Of a DNA stretch of 11,232 bases, positions 1 through 6,028 are shown one piece after another (position 1 is the first letter of the stretch; each line of letters starts with the position of its first letter). The position numbers and the translations under genes are program-made. The notes under the pieces were generated by a model. That model did not search any database. It saw only the letters and a list, made by a program, of their open reading frames with translations, and was not told the DNA's origin. The DNA is taken from NCBI GenBank assembly GCA_003136515.1, contig PLEU01000096.1:15427-26658 (forward strand), written 5' to 3'. This DNA is from Spartobacteria bacterium (GTDB taxonomy: Bacteria > Verrucomicrobiota > Verrucomicrobiae > Chthoniobacterales > UBA6821).

Positions 1-665
1 CCCCACTTGAGACGGTATGTTTGCAGAAACAGGACAATTTCAAATCCCTCCCGATAGACTGAGGTGAATCCCAAGGCTGCAAGTCCCAGCAGTACATTAC
101 GGCGTTTCTTCTCACCTGCCTCCTCATCGGAAATAAGGGCACGTTTGCGGCGGTGATGCATGGCGATCCATCCCCCCCAATAAACCTTGTGCAAAAACCA
201 GTTCATGATCACCAATAGCACGATGACCGCTATCAAGCCGGTTGCGGCCTGAAGATTCAGTGCGGAAACATTTTCGGCCAGTTTGTCCACAATACCAATG
301 GCCACAAGCCAAGTAGCAATCGTCGCGATTAAACCCGCCATGACCCCCCCGGCAATGGGTTTGCGCACTTGCGGTAGCGTCCCGGTTATGCCCGCAGTGA
401 GTGCGACCAGAACCAGAATACACTCCAGACCTTCCCGGAATACCAGCACTGCTATGTCCATCAGCGCCACTGCGGGCGTCGTTCCCGCAGTATCGGGATC
501 AGGCGAGCCGGCGGCAGTCACCCCCGCCCAGACAAGTGATGCTAGCACCACAATCCCCATCAGCCAGAGCATTGATCGAAAGGCAATTCCCGGTTTACTG
601 ATGGCAGGCACTTCGCATGCCGGAACAGGGCCAAGGATCGGGCGACGAGATTCGGTAATGATCAT
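1..665 (-). CDS. FTR1-family iron permease, C-terminus cut off by window edge
   Basis: Integral membrane high-affinity iron permease of the FTR1/EfeU family, which moves ferric iron across the cytoplasmic membrane. The 221 visible residues contain both hallmark REXXE iron-binding motifs: REGLE at residues 77-81 and REGFE at 205-209. Each sits at the start of a hydrophobic helix, with more helices at about 33-50, 70-93, 104-126 and 138-158. A basic cytoplasmic loop follows around residues 170-190. The ATG at 665 gives a 31-residue N-terminal extension before the first helix. An internal ATG at 572 (MLWLMG) or an upstream in-frame TTG are alternatives, and none has a clear Shine-Dalgarno. It lies 242 bases downstream of the metal ABC operon on the same strand, with its own operator-like palindrome upstream. 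No EfeO or EfeB homologue is visible. The family call is secure; the exact start is not. Confidence 0.93.
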   Translation of the reverse strand, partial: MIITESRRPILGPVPACEVPAISKPGIAFRSMLWLMGIVVLASLVWAGVTAAGSPDPDTAGTTPAVALMDIAVLVFREGLECILVLVALTAGITGTLPQVRKPIAGGVMAGLIATIATWLVAIGIVDKLAENVSALNLQAATGLIAVIVLLVIMNWFLHKVYWGGWIAMHHRRKRALISDEEAGEKKRRNVLLGLAALGFTSVYREGFEIVLFLQTYRLKW

Positions 666-671
666 GATAAT
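654..671. promoter_or_regulatory. Candidate Fur-type hexamer triplet over the FTR1 start codon
   Basis: Three adjacent hexamers GGTAAT, GATCAT and GATAAT run from 654 to 671 and cover the proposed ATG at 663-665. They match the GATAAT unit of the Fur box at 5, 4 and 6 of 6 positions. This fits a Fur-like operator that would block transcription or translation of the iron permease. The region is AT-rich and the match could be chance. Confidence 0.3.
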
Positions 672-678
672 TAAATGC

Positions 679-715
679 GATGGAGTCTCAATATCGCTGA
701 GACTGAGACGCCATC
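679..715 (-). promoter_or_regulatory. Nested inverted repeat upstream of the FTR1 gene, operator-like
   Basis: On the plus strand, GATGGAGTCTCA (679-690) is mirrored by TGAGACGCCATC (704-715), giving 12-base arms with one mismatch. Inside it a perfect inverted repeat AGTCTCA (684-690) / TGAGACT (698-704) has a 7-base spacer, and TGAGAC is tandemly repeated at 698-709. The element lies 14-50 bases upstream of the FTR1 ATG. It may be a regulator-binding site or an RNA hairpin in the 5' leader. Its sequence does not match the GATAAT-type hexamers found elsewhere in the window, so the cognate regulator is unknown. Confidence 0.5.
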
Positions 716-907
716 TCAATAGGGATTCTGCTCTGGGTCAATCCCAATTTTCAATTTTCTGATCTGAGCCGCTGGTGGATGCTGCCCTTGTGCATGCTCC
801 CCTTGACTCAGACAGAAAAAACTCTCCGAACACTCCACCCGCAGCCATCCCTCTATCCCCGCAGGTTCTCGTTCCGGTCATCTTGCTTCACTCGGAATAA
901 ATTACCA

Positions 908-1732
908 TCACCTCTCCAAGCGCAGAACGAAACGGCAAAGGATTTCCGTGGCAAGATAGAGCACAAAGAGAATACCGGTGATCCAAAAACTCGGTGGCCA
1001 GTTGGAGAGACAAGCCAGCAAAATCCCGATCCAGACGGCCCCAATAGCTATTAGAATGGATAAGCCCATCGCGGTCCAGAAGCCACGGCAGAGTCGGGCC
1101 GCGATACCGGCAGGACCTATTACCAGAGTAAAGACAAGCAAGATTCCCACGACCTGACTGGCTAGTGTGACAGCTATGGCCAAGATAATCATGAAGGATG
1201 CAGAAAGTGATGTCAGAGAGACACCCCGCGATTCGGCCAGATCGGGTTGCAAACTTGCAAAGAGAAGACGGCGGGAAAAGAGCGCCAAGCAGCCAAGACT
1301 CAGGACGGCCAGAACCAGAGCCTCCTTGATTTGCGAACCCGATACCCCGAAAATATTGCCGAAAAGAATCGAGGTCGCTTGACCCGCAAAGCCCTGATAA
1401 AGTGCTAGGAAGAGGGTGCCCACACCGAGGGCGAAGGAGAGCACCATGCCGACTGCTAGTTCGCTGCGGTGAAGCTTGTTTCCTGAAATCCCCATGAGAG
1501 CTCCAGCCACACAACTGATGAAGAGCATGCCCTGCAGGGAGGAGAGCCCGAAAAGAGCCGCTCCGGTAGCCCCGGTGAATCCAATGTGGGCAAGCGCATG
1601 GGCGGCAAACCCGACATTGCGTATGATCACGAAATAACCGACCACTGCCCCTAGAATCGCGGCAATGGAACCAGCAATGAGAGCGTTCCGGACAAAATCA
1701 TAGCCAAAAAGCGCGTAGAGTTGATCAACCAT
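908..1732 (-). CDS. znuB: Metal (Zn/Mn) ABC transporter permease, ZnuB/MntB type
   Basis: Membrane-spanning subunit of a group 3 (ABC-3 family) zinc or manganese importer. The 274-residue product has about seven to eight hydrophobic helices. It carries typical family stretches such as the early GxxAAxLGAVVGYFVIIRN region, the FAAHALAHIGFTGATGAAL region and a late VFTLVIGPAGIAARL segment. The start chosen is the ATG at 1732, which overlaps the stop of the upstream ATPase by 8 bases (ATGGTTGA). Translation is therefore probably coupled. An in-frame ATG at 1765 would add 11 residues inside the ATPase gene and is less likely. It is the last gene of the binding protein-ATPase-permease operon. Sequence alone does not settle zinc versus manganese. 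Confidence 0.93.
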   Translation of the reverse strand: MVDQLYALFGYDFVRNALIAGSIAAILGAVVGYFVIIRNVGFAAHALAHIGFTGATGAALFGLSSLQGMLFISCVAGALMGISGNKLHRSELAVGMVLSFALGVGTLFLALYQGFAGQATSILFGNIFGVSGSQIKEALVLAVLSLGCLALFSRRLLFASLQPDLAESRGVSLTSLSASFMIILAIAVTLASQVVGILLVFTLVIGPAGIAARLCRGFWTAMGLSILIAIGAVWIGILLACLSNWPPSFWITGILFVLYLATEILCRFVLRLER

Positions 1733-2516
1733 GGAGTGCTGATTCGGTGACATTGCTCTCGGCATTGACGATGAAGATTCGGCTCCCGGCCCTCACCACA
1801 TCAATCTTCATGCCATAGAGGCGGCTTAGGGAAGACCCGGTAATGACCTCATCCACGGTACCGAGGGCGGCGCTTCCTCCGGCCATGTAGAGCACGCGGT
1901 CCATCACACCCAGAAGCGGATTGATGTCGTGCGCGATGAAGAGCACGGTAGCTCTTGTTTTATCCCGGATCTCCGCGATGCGATTCACAAGGTTCATCTG
2001 ATTCTTGGGATCGAGGCTGGCCAATGGTTCGTCCAGTATCAGAAGACGGGGTCTATCGATGAGGGCCTGAGCCAGGGCCACACGCTTCTTCTCACCACCA
2101 GAGAGAACCGAAAAAGGCCTTTCGGCATAGTTCACCACACCAGCCAGATCCAAGGCTCTGGAAACCTCATTGGATGCGGAAGGTGAAGGCCAGGGAATGC
2201 CCCATTTTTCGCCACCCCTCACTGCCGAAACCAGTGTCCGCGCACTCATGGCAGTCCCCTCGGGACAAGCCGAGGACTGAGGCATGTATCCGATGGTTCG
2301 GTTAGTCCGGCCTGGAGGCTCCCCAAAGATGAGGATCTCCCCAGAACTCACAGGGCAGAGACCCAGAAGCGCCCTGAGCAGTGTGGTTTTCCCCGCGCCG
2401 TTGGGACCAAAAATCCCAATAAATTCCCCCTCTTTGATTTCGGCGGAGACATCGCGCAGGATCTCAGTACTACCGAGACGGATCCCCAGATGCTGGATGG
2501 ATAGAGCTACGGCCAT
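1725..2516 (-). CDS. znuC: Metal (Zn/Mn) ABC transporter ATP-binding protein
   Basis: Cytoplasmic ATPase that powers the metal importer. Numbered from the ATG at 2516 (263 residues), it shows Walker A GPNGAGKTT (37-45), Q-loop glutamine at 80 (GYMPQ), the ABC signature LSGGE (138-142), Walker B LLILDEP (158-164), D-loop SLD (167-169) and switch histidine 196 (IAHD). All catalytic elements are intact. A TTG codon at 2525 would add three residues, but the ATG gives the usual N-terminus and is preferred. It sits 93 bases after the binding-protein gene and overlaps the permease gene by 8 bases. The pairing with a ZnuA-type binding protein points to zinc or manganese. Confidence 0.94.
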   Translation of the reverse strand: MAVALSIQHLGIRLGSTEILRDVSAEIKEGEFIGIFGPNGAGKTTLLRALLGLCPVSSGEILIFGEPPGRTNRTIGYMPQSSACPEGTAMSARTLVSAVRGGEKWGIPWPSPSASNEVSRALDLAGVVNYAERPFSVLSGGEKKRVALAQALIDRPRLLILDEPLASLDPKNQMNLVNRIAEIRDKTRATVLFIAHDINPLLGVMDRVLYMAGGSAALGTVDEVITGSSLSRLYGMKIDVVRAGSRIFIVNAESNVTESALHG

Positions 2517-2597
2517 GAACGACAATAAACGAGAAGGGAAATAGTTTTTGGAGACTTTCCAAATGAACTCTGAAAAGCAGACCGCAGTGACTCTTCA

Positions 2598-2623
2598 CCG
2601 TGTTGGAAACTATTTCAACACGG
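2598..2623 (-). terminator. Stem-loop across the binding-protein stop codon (weak terminator or processing site)
   Basis: CCGTGTTG (2598-2605) and CAACACGG (2616-2623) form a perfect 8-base-pair stem with a 10-base loop containing the TAG stop of the binding-protein gene (2610-2612). No T-run follows on the minus strand, so it is not a classical intrinsic terminator. In binding-protein-dependent ABC operons, such a hairpin after the first gene commonly stabilises the upstream message and lowers readthrough into the ATPase and permease genes. That role is inferred here. Confidence 0.5.
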
Positions 2624-3443
2624 ATTCGATTATTCCCAACTGAGAGAGCATCCACGGCACATACCCCTTGGGCTTGTCCGGCTCGGTCTCCGTCACACCC
2701 ACAACCGGCACACCGCTTTCCCGAGCGATGGATTGCATGCGCTTCGTGGAGGGATCAGTCACCTGGCTGTTGTAGAAAAGAACCTTGGCCGTCTTGGTCT
2801 TCAGGCTCTCCTCAAATGCCGCCGTCTCCCTGAAGCTTGGTTCCGTATCATTCATTACAGCCACCTGATAGTCGTAGTTCAGCATCTCAAACCCCAGGGC
2901 GGCTGCCATATAGCCAAACACCGGCTCTGTAGCTGTGACCTTGACCCCAGCTGCCTTTGAACGGAGCTGTGCTACCTTCGCGAGCAGGGGCTTCATGGAA
3001 TCCTCGAAATTTGCGGCAGCATCGGGTTTGTTGAGAATCACCGCAAGCTTTGTCACCAGCGCAGGCATCGTCTTGGGATCGTACCAGATATGCGGGTTAT
3101 CCCCATCTTTTGCCCCGATCAAGTCGGAGACCTTGATCACAATGCGTCCGGATTTGCCCTGGGAGGCCAGCAGTTTCTCCATCCAAGTGTCGTAGCCGAT
3201 GCCCGAGTAGATCACGATATCGGCATTGGCAACCGCCCTGGCGGTATTCACGTCGGTCTGAAACTCATGCGGATCCTGATTCGGATTGCTCATGATGCTG
3301 GTGACTCTGGCAGAGGAGCCAGCCACTTGGGAGGCAACACCACCATAGAAGTTCTCGGCCGCAACGATACTGATTGATTGGGAGTGCAGCTGCATCACGC
3401 CACTCAGGAAGGTGATAGAGAGAAGGAGAGTGAGGTATTTCAC
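2610..3443 (-). CDS. znuA: Metal ABC transporter substrate-binding protein, ZnuA-like (Glu-ligand variant)
   Basis: Periplasmic receptor that hands Zn2+ or Mn2+ to the permease. The 277-residue product starts at GTG 3443; no in-frame ATG lies upstream in the promoter region. It has a signal peptide (residues about 1-22, hydrophobic LTLLLSITFLSGVM). Two expected histidine ligands are present, His59 in DPHEF and His118 in NPHIWYDP. The third position, usually His in a THxAFxY-like segment, is Glu173 in ATEPVFGYMA. The histidine-rich loop typical of many zinc-specific ZnuA proteins is absent. The C-terminal lobe ends with VVGVTETEP and a final helix. It is the first gene of the importer operon, behind a promoter with candidate Fur/Zur hexamers. 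Zinc is favoured by similarity to a ZnuA subfamily I recall as having the same TEPVF motif. Manganese is possible. Confidence 0.9.
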   Translation of the reverse strand: MKYLTLLLSITFLSGVMQLHSQSISIVAAENFYGGVASQVAGSSARVTSIMSNPNQDPHEFQTDVNTARAVANADIVIYSGIGYDTWMEKLLASQGKSGRIVIKVSDLIGAKDGDNPHIWYDPKTMPALVTKLAVILNKPDAAANFEDSMKPLLAKVAQLRSKAAGVKVTATEPVFGYMAAALGFEMLNYDYQVAVMNDTEPSFRETAAFEESLKTKTAKVLFYNSQVTDPSTKRMQSIARESGVPVVGVTETEPDKPKGYVPWMLSQLGIIESVLK

Positions 3444-3454
3444 ACGGTATGAGA

Positions 3455-3484
3455 ATAAGATGTCATATGATAATGATAAGTCAA
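3455..3484 (-). promoter_or_regulatory. Candidate promoter and Fur/Zur operator of the metal ABC operon
   Basis: On the minus strand a -35-like TTGACT (complement of 3479-3484) is followed, after 18 bases, by a -10-like TCTTAT (complement of 3455-3460). The 18-base spacer (3461-3478) holds the palindrome TCATATGA (3463-3470). Tandem hexamers GATAAT (3469-3474) and GATAAG (3475-3480) overlap the spacer and the edge of the -35. A dimeric Fur-family repressor bound here would block RNA polymerase directly. The -10 matches only 4 of 6 consensus positions. A Fur/Zur-family gene lies 1.5 kb away at 4933. Confidence 0.5.
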
Positions 3485-3545
3485 TCCCATTAGTAAAACC
3501 GTTAAACCGCTCAAAACACTACCCCCCAAAGAAAGCCTCCCCGAT

Positions 3546-4781
3546 TTAAGGAAGCCAAGTGTTGCCGGACATCACCAGCAGGCAGAGAAGATTAACGGAA
3601 TCCTCGTAATATCCCTCTTTCTGGTTGCTGGCATATTCAAAGACCTGATCACACCAGGGCTGCTGACCCGTACTCATGGCAGCCACACCGGTTGGACTGA
3701 TAAAACAAGCAGAATCAAAATTGGCCCCCCGAAGGCCTTTCCCATTGAGATAATAGCCTGCCTTGAAGTCATCGGGTTCATCCACATGATTAACGACCCA
3801 GTTCATCAGCCTCGCAAGAATCCGCCGTGCTTCCAGATCACCAGAAACTTCGGCAGCCCATCCGATGCGCCACGGCACGCGACAGGCATTATAGCTGAAC
3901 TCACCATCGAAGGGTCCCTCCAGCGCTCCGGGTCGCGCTGGTCTCCAGTGTCCATCCTTGAATTCCGCAAAATCGGGCACCAGTCCGGTCATCGGGGCAA
4001 ATCCCTTTTGAAGATTGGAGAGTATGGCATAACAGCGACTCTCCACACCGGCCCAAATCTCATCGCCTGTTGCTTCCCGGAAAGCTTGGAAATGAGTCGG
4101 CATGAAATCGGAAGTACGGGTCAAAACGGTGCCGGACGTCTCTGTATCCCAATCCCCGAGACGTAGTGAGCCGTCGGGGCGCACCAGAGTTGTTGCTAGG
4201 GCATGAATCAAAACGCGGGCCTCGTTGAGGTATCTGGCTTCACCCCATTGTCGATGCGCCATCAGAAGCGCCATGGCCATGTCCATATCTCCATCTGTCG
4301 CAGAATCATTTCTCGCCAACCGTTCACCGGCAGGGATTTTCCAAGCCATAAACGCAGGATTAATGTCAGAGGGATAGCGTTTGCGAAATCGATCCAATCC
4401 GTCAAAATAGTTTTGCGCTTCCGGATCCGCTCCCGCCATTAGTACTGTGATCAGCATTCCATAGCCCATCGCCTCCGAAACGGTCGTCCCGGATCGGTCG
4501 AAGGCGATTTTGTAGTCCCCTTTTATTCTACGCGATGGTTTGATGTAATTTTTCCGCCAGTATTTATAGTACCGAACCACTATCCAGTTCATCTGCGCCT
4601 GTGAGAAGTTGACGGGCTTTATCAAGGCTTCGCCTGATCCTCTTTGCTGATGGAGATTAGACTGCGGATAAGGAAGCGCAACATTCTGCATCCCCTCCAT
4701 GCAGGTGGCCCCTGTAAGGAAAATTATCAAAAGGAATCCCGCGAGATTAGATCGACGCTGCATGGGAAAACTCGGGCACAT
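3546..4781 (-). CDS. Secreted glycoside hydrolase family 8 endo-glycanase, probably GH8b
   Basis: Probable exported endo-acting beta-glycanase. GH8 includes endoglucanase, lichenase, chitosanase and reducing-end xylosidase activities. The 411-residue product has an N-terminal export signal: basic QRRSN, hydrophobic LAGFLLIIFLTG, then GATC at 24-27, a poor lipobox. Diagnostic GH8 blocks are SEAMGYGM (102-109, general acid Glu103), NDSATDGDMDMA (158-169, substrate-binding Asp), AHRQWG (175-180) and SYNACRVPWR (296-305). In the last block the Asp that acts as base in GH8a enzymes is Asn298, the change used to define GH8b. ATG 4781 gives full length; ATG 4763 (MQRRSN) is a plausible alternative with a cleaner signal peptide. 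It is transcribed away from the Fur/Zur gene and 102 bases ahead of the metal importer. Substrate cannot be told from sequence. Confidence 0.88.
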   Translation of the reverse strand: MCPSFPMQRRSNLAGFLLIIFLTGATCMEGMQNVALPYPQSNLHQQRGSGEALIKPVNFSQAQMNWIVVRYYKYWRKNYIKPSRRIKGDYKIAFDRSGTTVSEAMGYGMLITVLMAGADPEAQNYFDGLDRFRKRYPSDINPAFMAWKIPAGERLARNDSATDGDMDMAMALLMAHRQWGEARYLNEARVLIHALATTLVRPDGSLRLGDWDTETSGTVLTRTSDFMPTHFQAFREATGDEIWAGVESRCYAILSNLQKGFAPMTGLVPDFAEFKDGHWRPARPGALEGPFDGEFSYNACRVPWRIGWAAEVSGDLEARRILARLMNWVVNHVDEPDDFKAGYYLNGKGLRGANFDSACFISPTGVAAMSTGQQPWCDQVFEYASNQKEGYYEDSVNLLCLLVMSGNTWLP

Positions 4782-4840
4782 CCTCTGGAAGTATTGACAG
4801 AACTACAGGGATAGACCCCCTATTGCGATTTACCAAGCTC

Positions 4841-4883
4841 GGAGGAATCCGTAATGACGGAGTGGTTAGTTGAAAAGTCTTAG
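4841..4883 (+). other. Nine-codon leader ORF with strong Shine-Dalgarno ahead of the Fur/Zur gene
   Basis: GGAGG at 4841-4845 is followed after 8 bases by ATG (4854-4856), which opens a short frame MTEWLVEKS ending in TAG at 4881-4883. The ribosome site is the best-spaced one near the Fur/Zur gene, whose own TTG start at 4933 has none. The short frame is out of register with the regulator (different reading frame) and ends 49 bases before it. It may be a translated leader peptide controlling the regulator, or a chance match. There is no conservation evidence here. Confidence 0.3.
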
Positions 4884-4932
4884 CAATCTGTGACGACTTG
4901 AAATAGGTCTGCGGCTGGGCCATTGTTCAGAC

Positions 4933-5313
4933 TTGTCAACCGAGCGACGCACTACACGGCAGAAAGAGGCGATCAAATCCGTCCTCAAGTCACAAGATCA
5001 CCCCCTATTGCCGGATGAGATCCATCAACTGGCCCTCCAGAAAGTGCCTACGGTCGGTATAGCCACCGTATATCGGTCGCTCAAGAACCTGATGGAAGAT
5101 GGTCAAGTTCGCTGTGTGGAAATACCAGGACATCCACCACGTTACGAAGGAACTGAAAAAGGGCACCACCACCACTTCCAATGCCAGGAATGCCACACCG
5201 TTTTTGACCTCCAGAAATGCGTCGATGGACTCAGGAAATTGGTGCCTCCTGGATTCCAAATCACCGATCACGAGATCATCCTCTACGGCCTTTGCAAAAA
5301 GTGTGCGCGATAA
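4933..5313 (+). CDS. Fur/Zur-family ferric or zinc uptake regulator
   Basis: Metal-dependent DNA-binding repressor of the Fur superfamily, 126 residues, close to the usual length. The N-terminal winged helix spans about 5-70, with RQKEAIKSVLKSQDHPL and the recognition-helix region VGIATVYRSLKNL (41-53). The dimerisation and metal half contains GHHHHF (77-82), CQEC (84-87), Asp92, TDHE (111-114) and CKKC (121-124). The two CxxC pairs form the structural zinc site. The start is TTG at 4933; an in-frame stop at 4891 excludes a longer ATG form. Proximity to the zinc/manganese-type importer favours a Zur role, though Fur or PerR cannot be excluded. It diverges from the GH8 gene and is 7 bases upstream of a secreted glycan-binding protein gene, a probable operon partner. 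Confidence 0.92.
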   Translation: MSTERRTTRQKEAIKSVLKSQDHPLLPDEIHQLALQKVPTVGIATVYRSLKNLMEDGQVRCVEIPGHPPRYEGTEKGHHHHFQCQECHTVFDLQKCVDGLRKLVPPGFQITDHEIILYGLCKKCAR

Positions 5314-5314
5314 A

Positions 5315-5341
5315 AGTGGAATGACCCTCAGAAATTCCACT
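5315..5341 (+). promoter_or_regulatory. Stem-loop between the Fur/Zur gene and its downstream partner
   Basis: AGTGGAAT (5315-5322) and ATTCCACT (5334-5341) form a perfect 8-base-pair inverted repeat with an 11-base loop. It begins just after the Fur/Zur stop codon and covers the ATG at 5321 of the next gene. There is no T-run, so termination is doubtful. It could hide the ATG from ribosomes or mean that the true start is the GTG at 5411. Confidence 0.4.
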
Positions 5342-5977
5342 CAGCTACCTCGAAGGATTTTAAAACTGAATAGAGTTTTATCCTCTCGCATTGCCCTTAC
5401 CGCACATTGCGTGAGGTTTTACGCTTTCCTGCTTCTCTTCACTCTGCCAGCACTTCTGCAGGCCGATACCCTGCCACTCCTCCATCCCAAGGTAGGCCCC
5501 CCAGTGCTTCAGGAACTCATGGGGGGATGCTCTCTCCATTGCGCGTTTTTTTGGAGCACATACGCCGGCACCACCTCCATGAAACCCGCTTGGGAACTCT
5601 GCGATGATGACGCCATGACAGCCTGGATTTCGGATACTCCCGGAACAGGGGAACAAATCGAATTCCGAATTCCCAATCATCTTCCGAAGGAGGACGCCGA
5701 CACACCCTTCTATGGTATTTCCATTGCCAACGGAGTGATCCGCACCCTGCAGGATTTCCGCTCCTACGCTCGCGTCAAGACCATGACCCTGCTTTTCAAT
5801 AGGAAGCCCGTGGCGCATCTCCACCTTGTAGACACCTGGCGCTGGCAGGATTTTTCTTTCGATGACATTTATCTGAACCAGGGGGATGTCATCTCACTAA
5901 GCATCGATGAACTCTACCCCGGAAAAGACACTCAGAAACCCGGTATCACCGAGATCGTCCTGCAGGGGGCGCACTGA
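5321..5977 (+). CDS. Secreted protein with NADase-type glycan-binding (discoidin-like) domain
   Basis: Exported protein of unknown role, 218 residues from ATG 5321. A hydrophobic signal segment (about 33-48, ending LLQAD) is preceded by a long basic stretch. Starting at GTG 5411 (residue 31) would give a compact, ordinary signal peptide, but with no Shine-Dalgarno. After a short region with Cys70 and Cys74, residues about 87-215 read as a beta-sandwich of the NADase-type glycan-binding family. The cues are AWELCDDDAMTAWISDTPGTGEQ-like opening (split around residue 100), the IANGVIRTLQDF turn, RVKTMTLLF, the DTWRWQDF strand and the late ELYPGKDTQKPGITEI block. In characterised cases this fold binds glycans and helps deliver partner enzymes. 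No catalytic domain is present. It likely shares a transcript with the Fur/Zur gene and may act outside the cytoplasm in a metal- or glycan-related task. Confidence 0.75.
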   Translation: MTLRNSTQLPRRILKLNRVLSSRIALTAHCVRFYAFLLLFTLPALLQADTLPLLHPKVGPPVLQELMGGCSLHCAFFWSTYAGTTSMKPAWELCDDDAMTAWISDTPGTGEQIEFRIPNHLPKEDADTPFYGISIANGVIRTLQDFRSYARVKTMTLLFNRKPVAHLHLVDTWRWQDFSFDDIYLNQGDVISLSIDELYPGKDTQKPGITEIVLQGAH

Positions 5978-6000
5978 GAGGGTCGAGCGGACTGAAATAG

Positions 6001-6028
6001 TTGCTTGTTTATTACCGAATAATAGCAA
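6001..6028. terminator. AT-rich hairpin between convergent genes
   Basis: TTGCT (6001-6005) pairs with AGCAA (6024-6028) and TTATT (6009-6013) with AATAA (6018-6022), closing an ACCG loop with a 3/1 internal bulge. It lies between the plus-strand stop at 5977 and the minus-strand stop at 6029, where a shared terminator would be expected. Neither side has a clear T-run, so the call is weak. Confidence 0.3.

Noticed and set aside
283..762. 159-codon plus-strand open frame
   Set aside because: It lies antisense to the FTR1 gene, whose two REXXE motifs fix the coding strand; its composition is that of a mirror frame.
751..795. Short minus-strand frame MHKGSIHQRLRSEN with two His codons
   Set aside because: The G-rich stretch is only 1-3 bases from the ATG, there are too few His codons for an attenuator, and no terminator follows.
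666..907. Possible intrinsic terminator after the permease gene (T-run near 815-820 on the minus strand)
   Set aside because: No stable stem precedes the T-run.
888..1514. 208-codon minus-strand open frame
   Set aside because: It is a shifted frame of the ABC permease gene, with no membrane pattern or known motif.
4794..4799. TTGACA as a plus-strand -35 for the Fur/Zur gene
   Set aside because: At 16-18 bases downstream there is only C-rich sequence and no -10-like hexamer.
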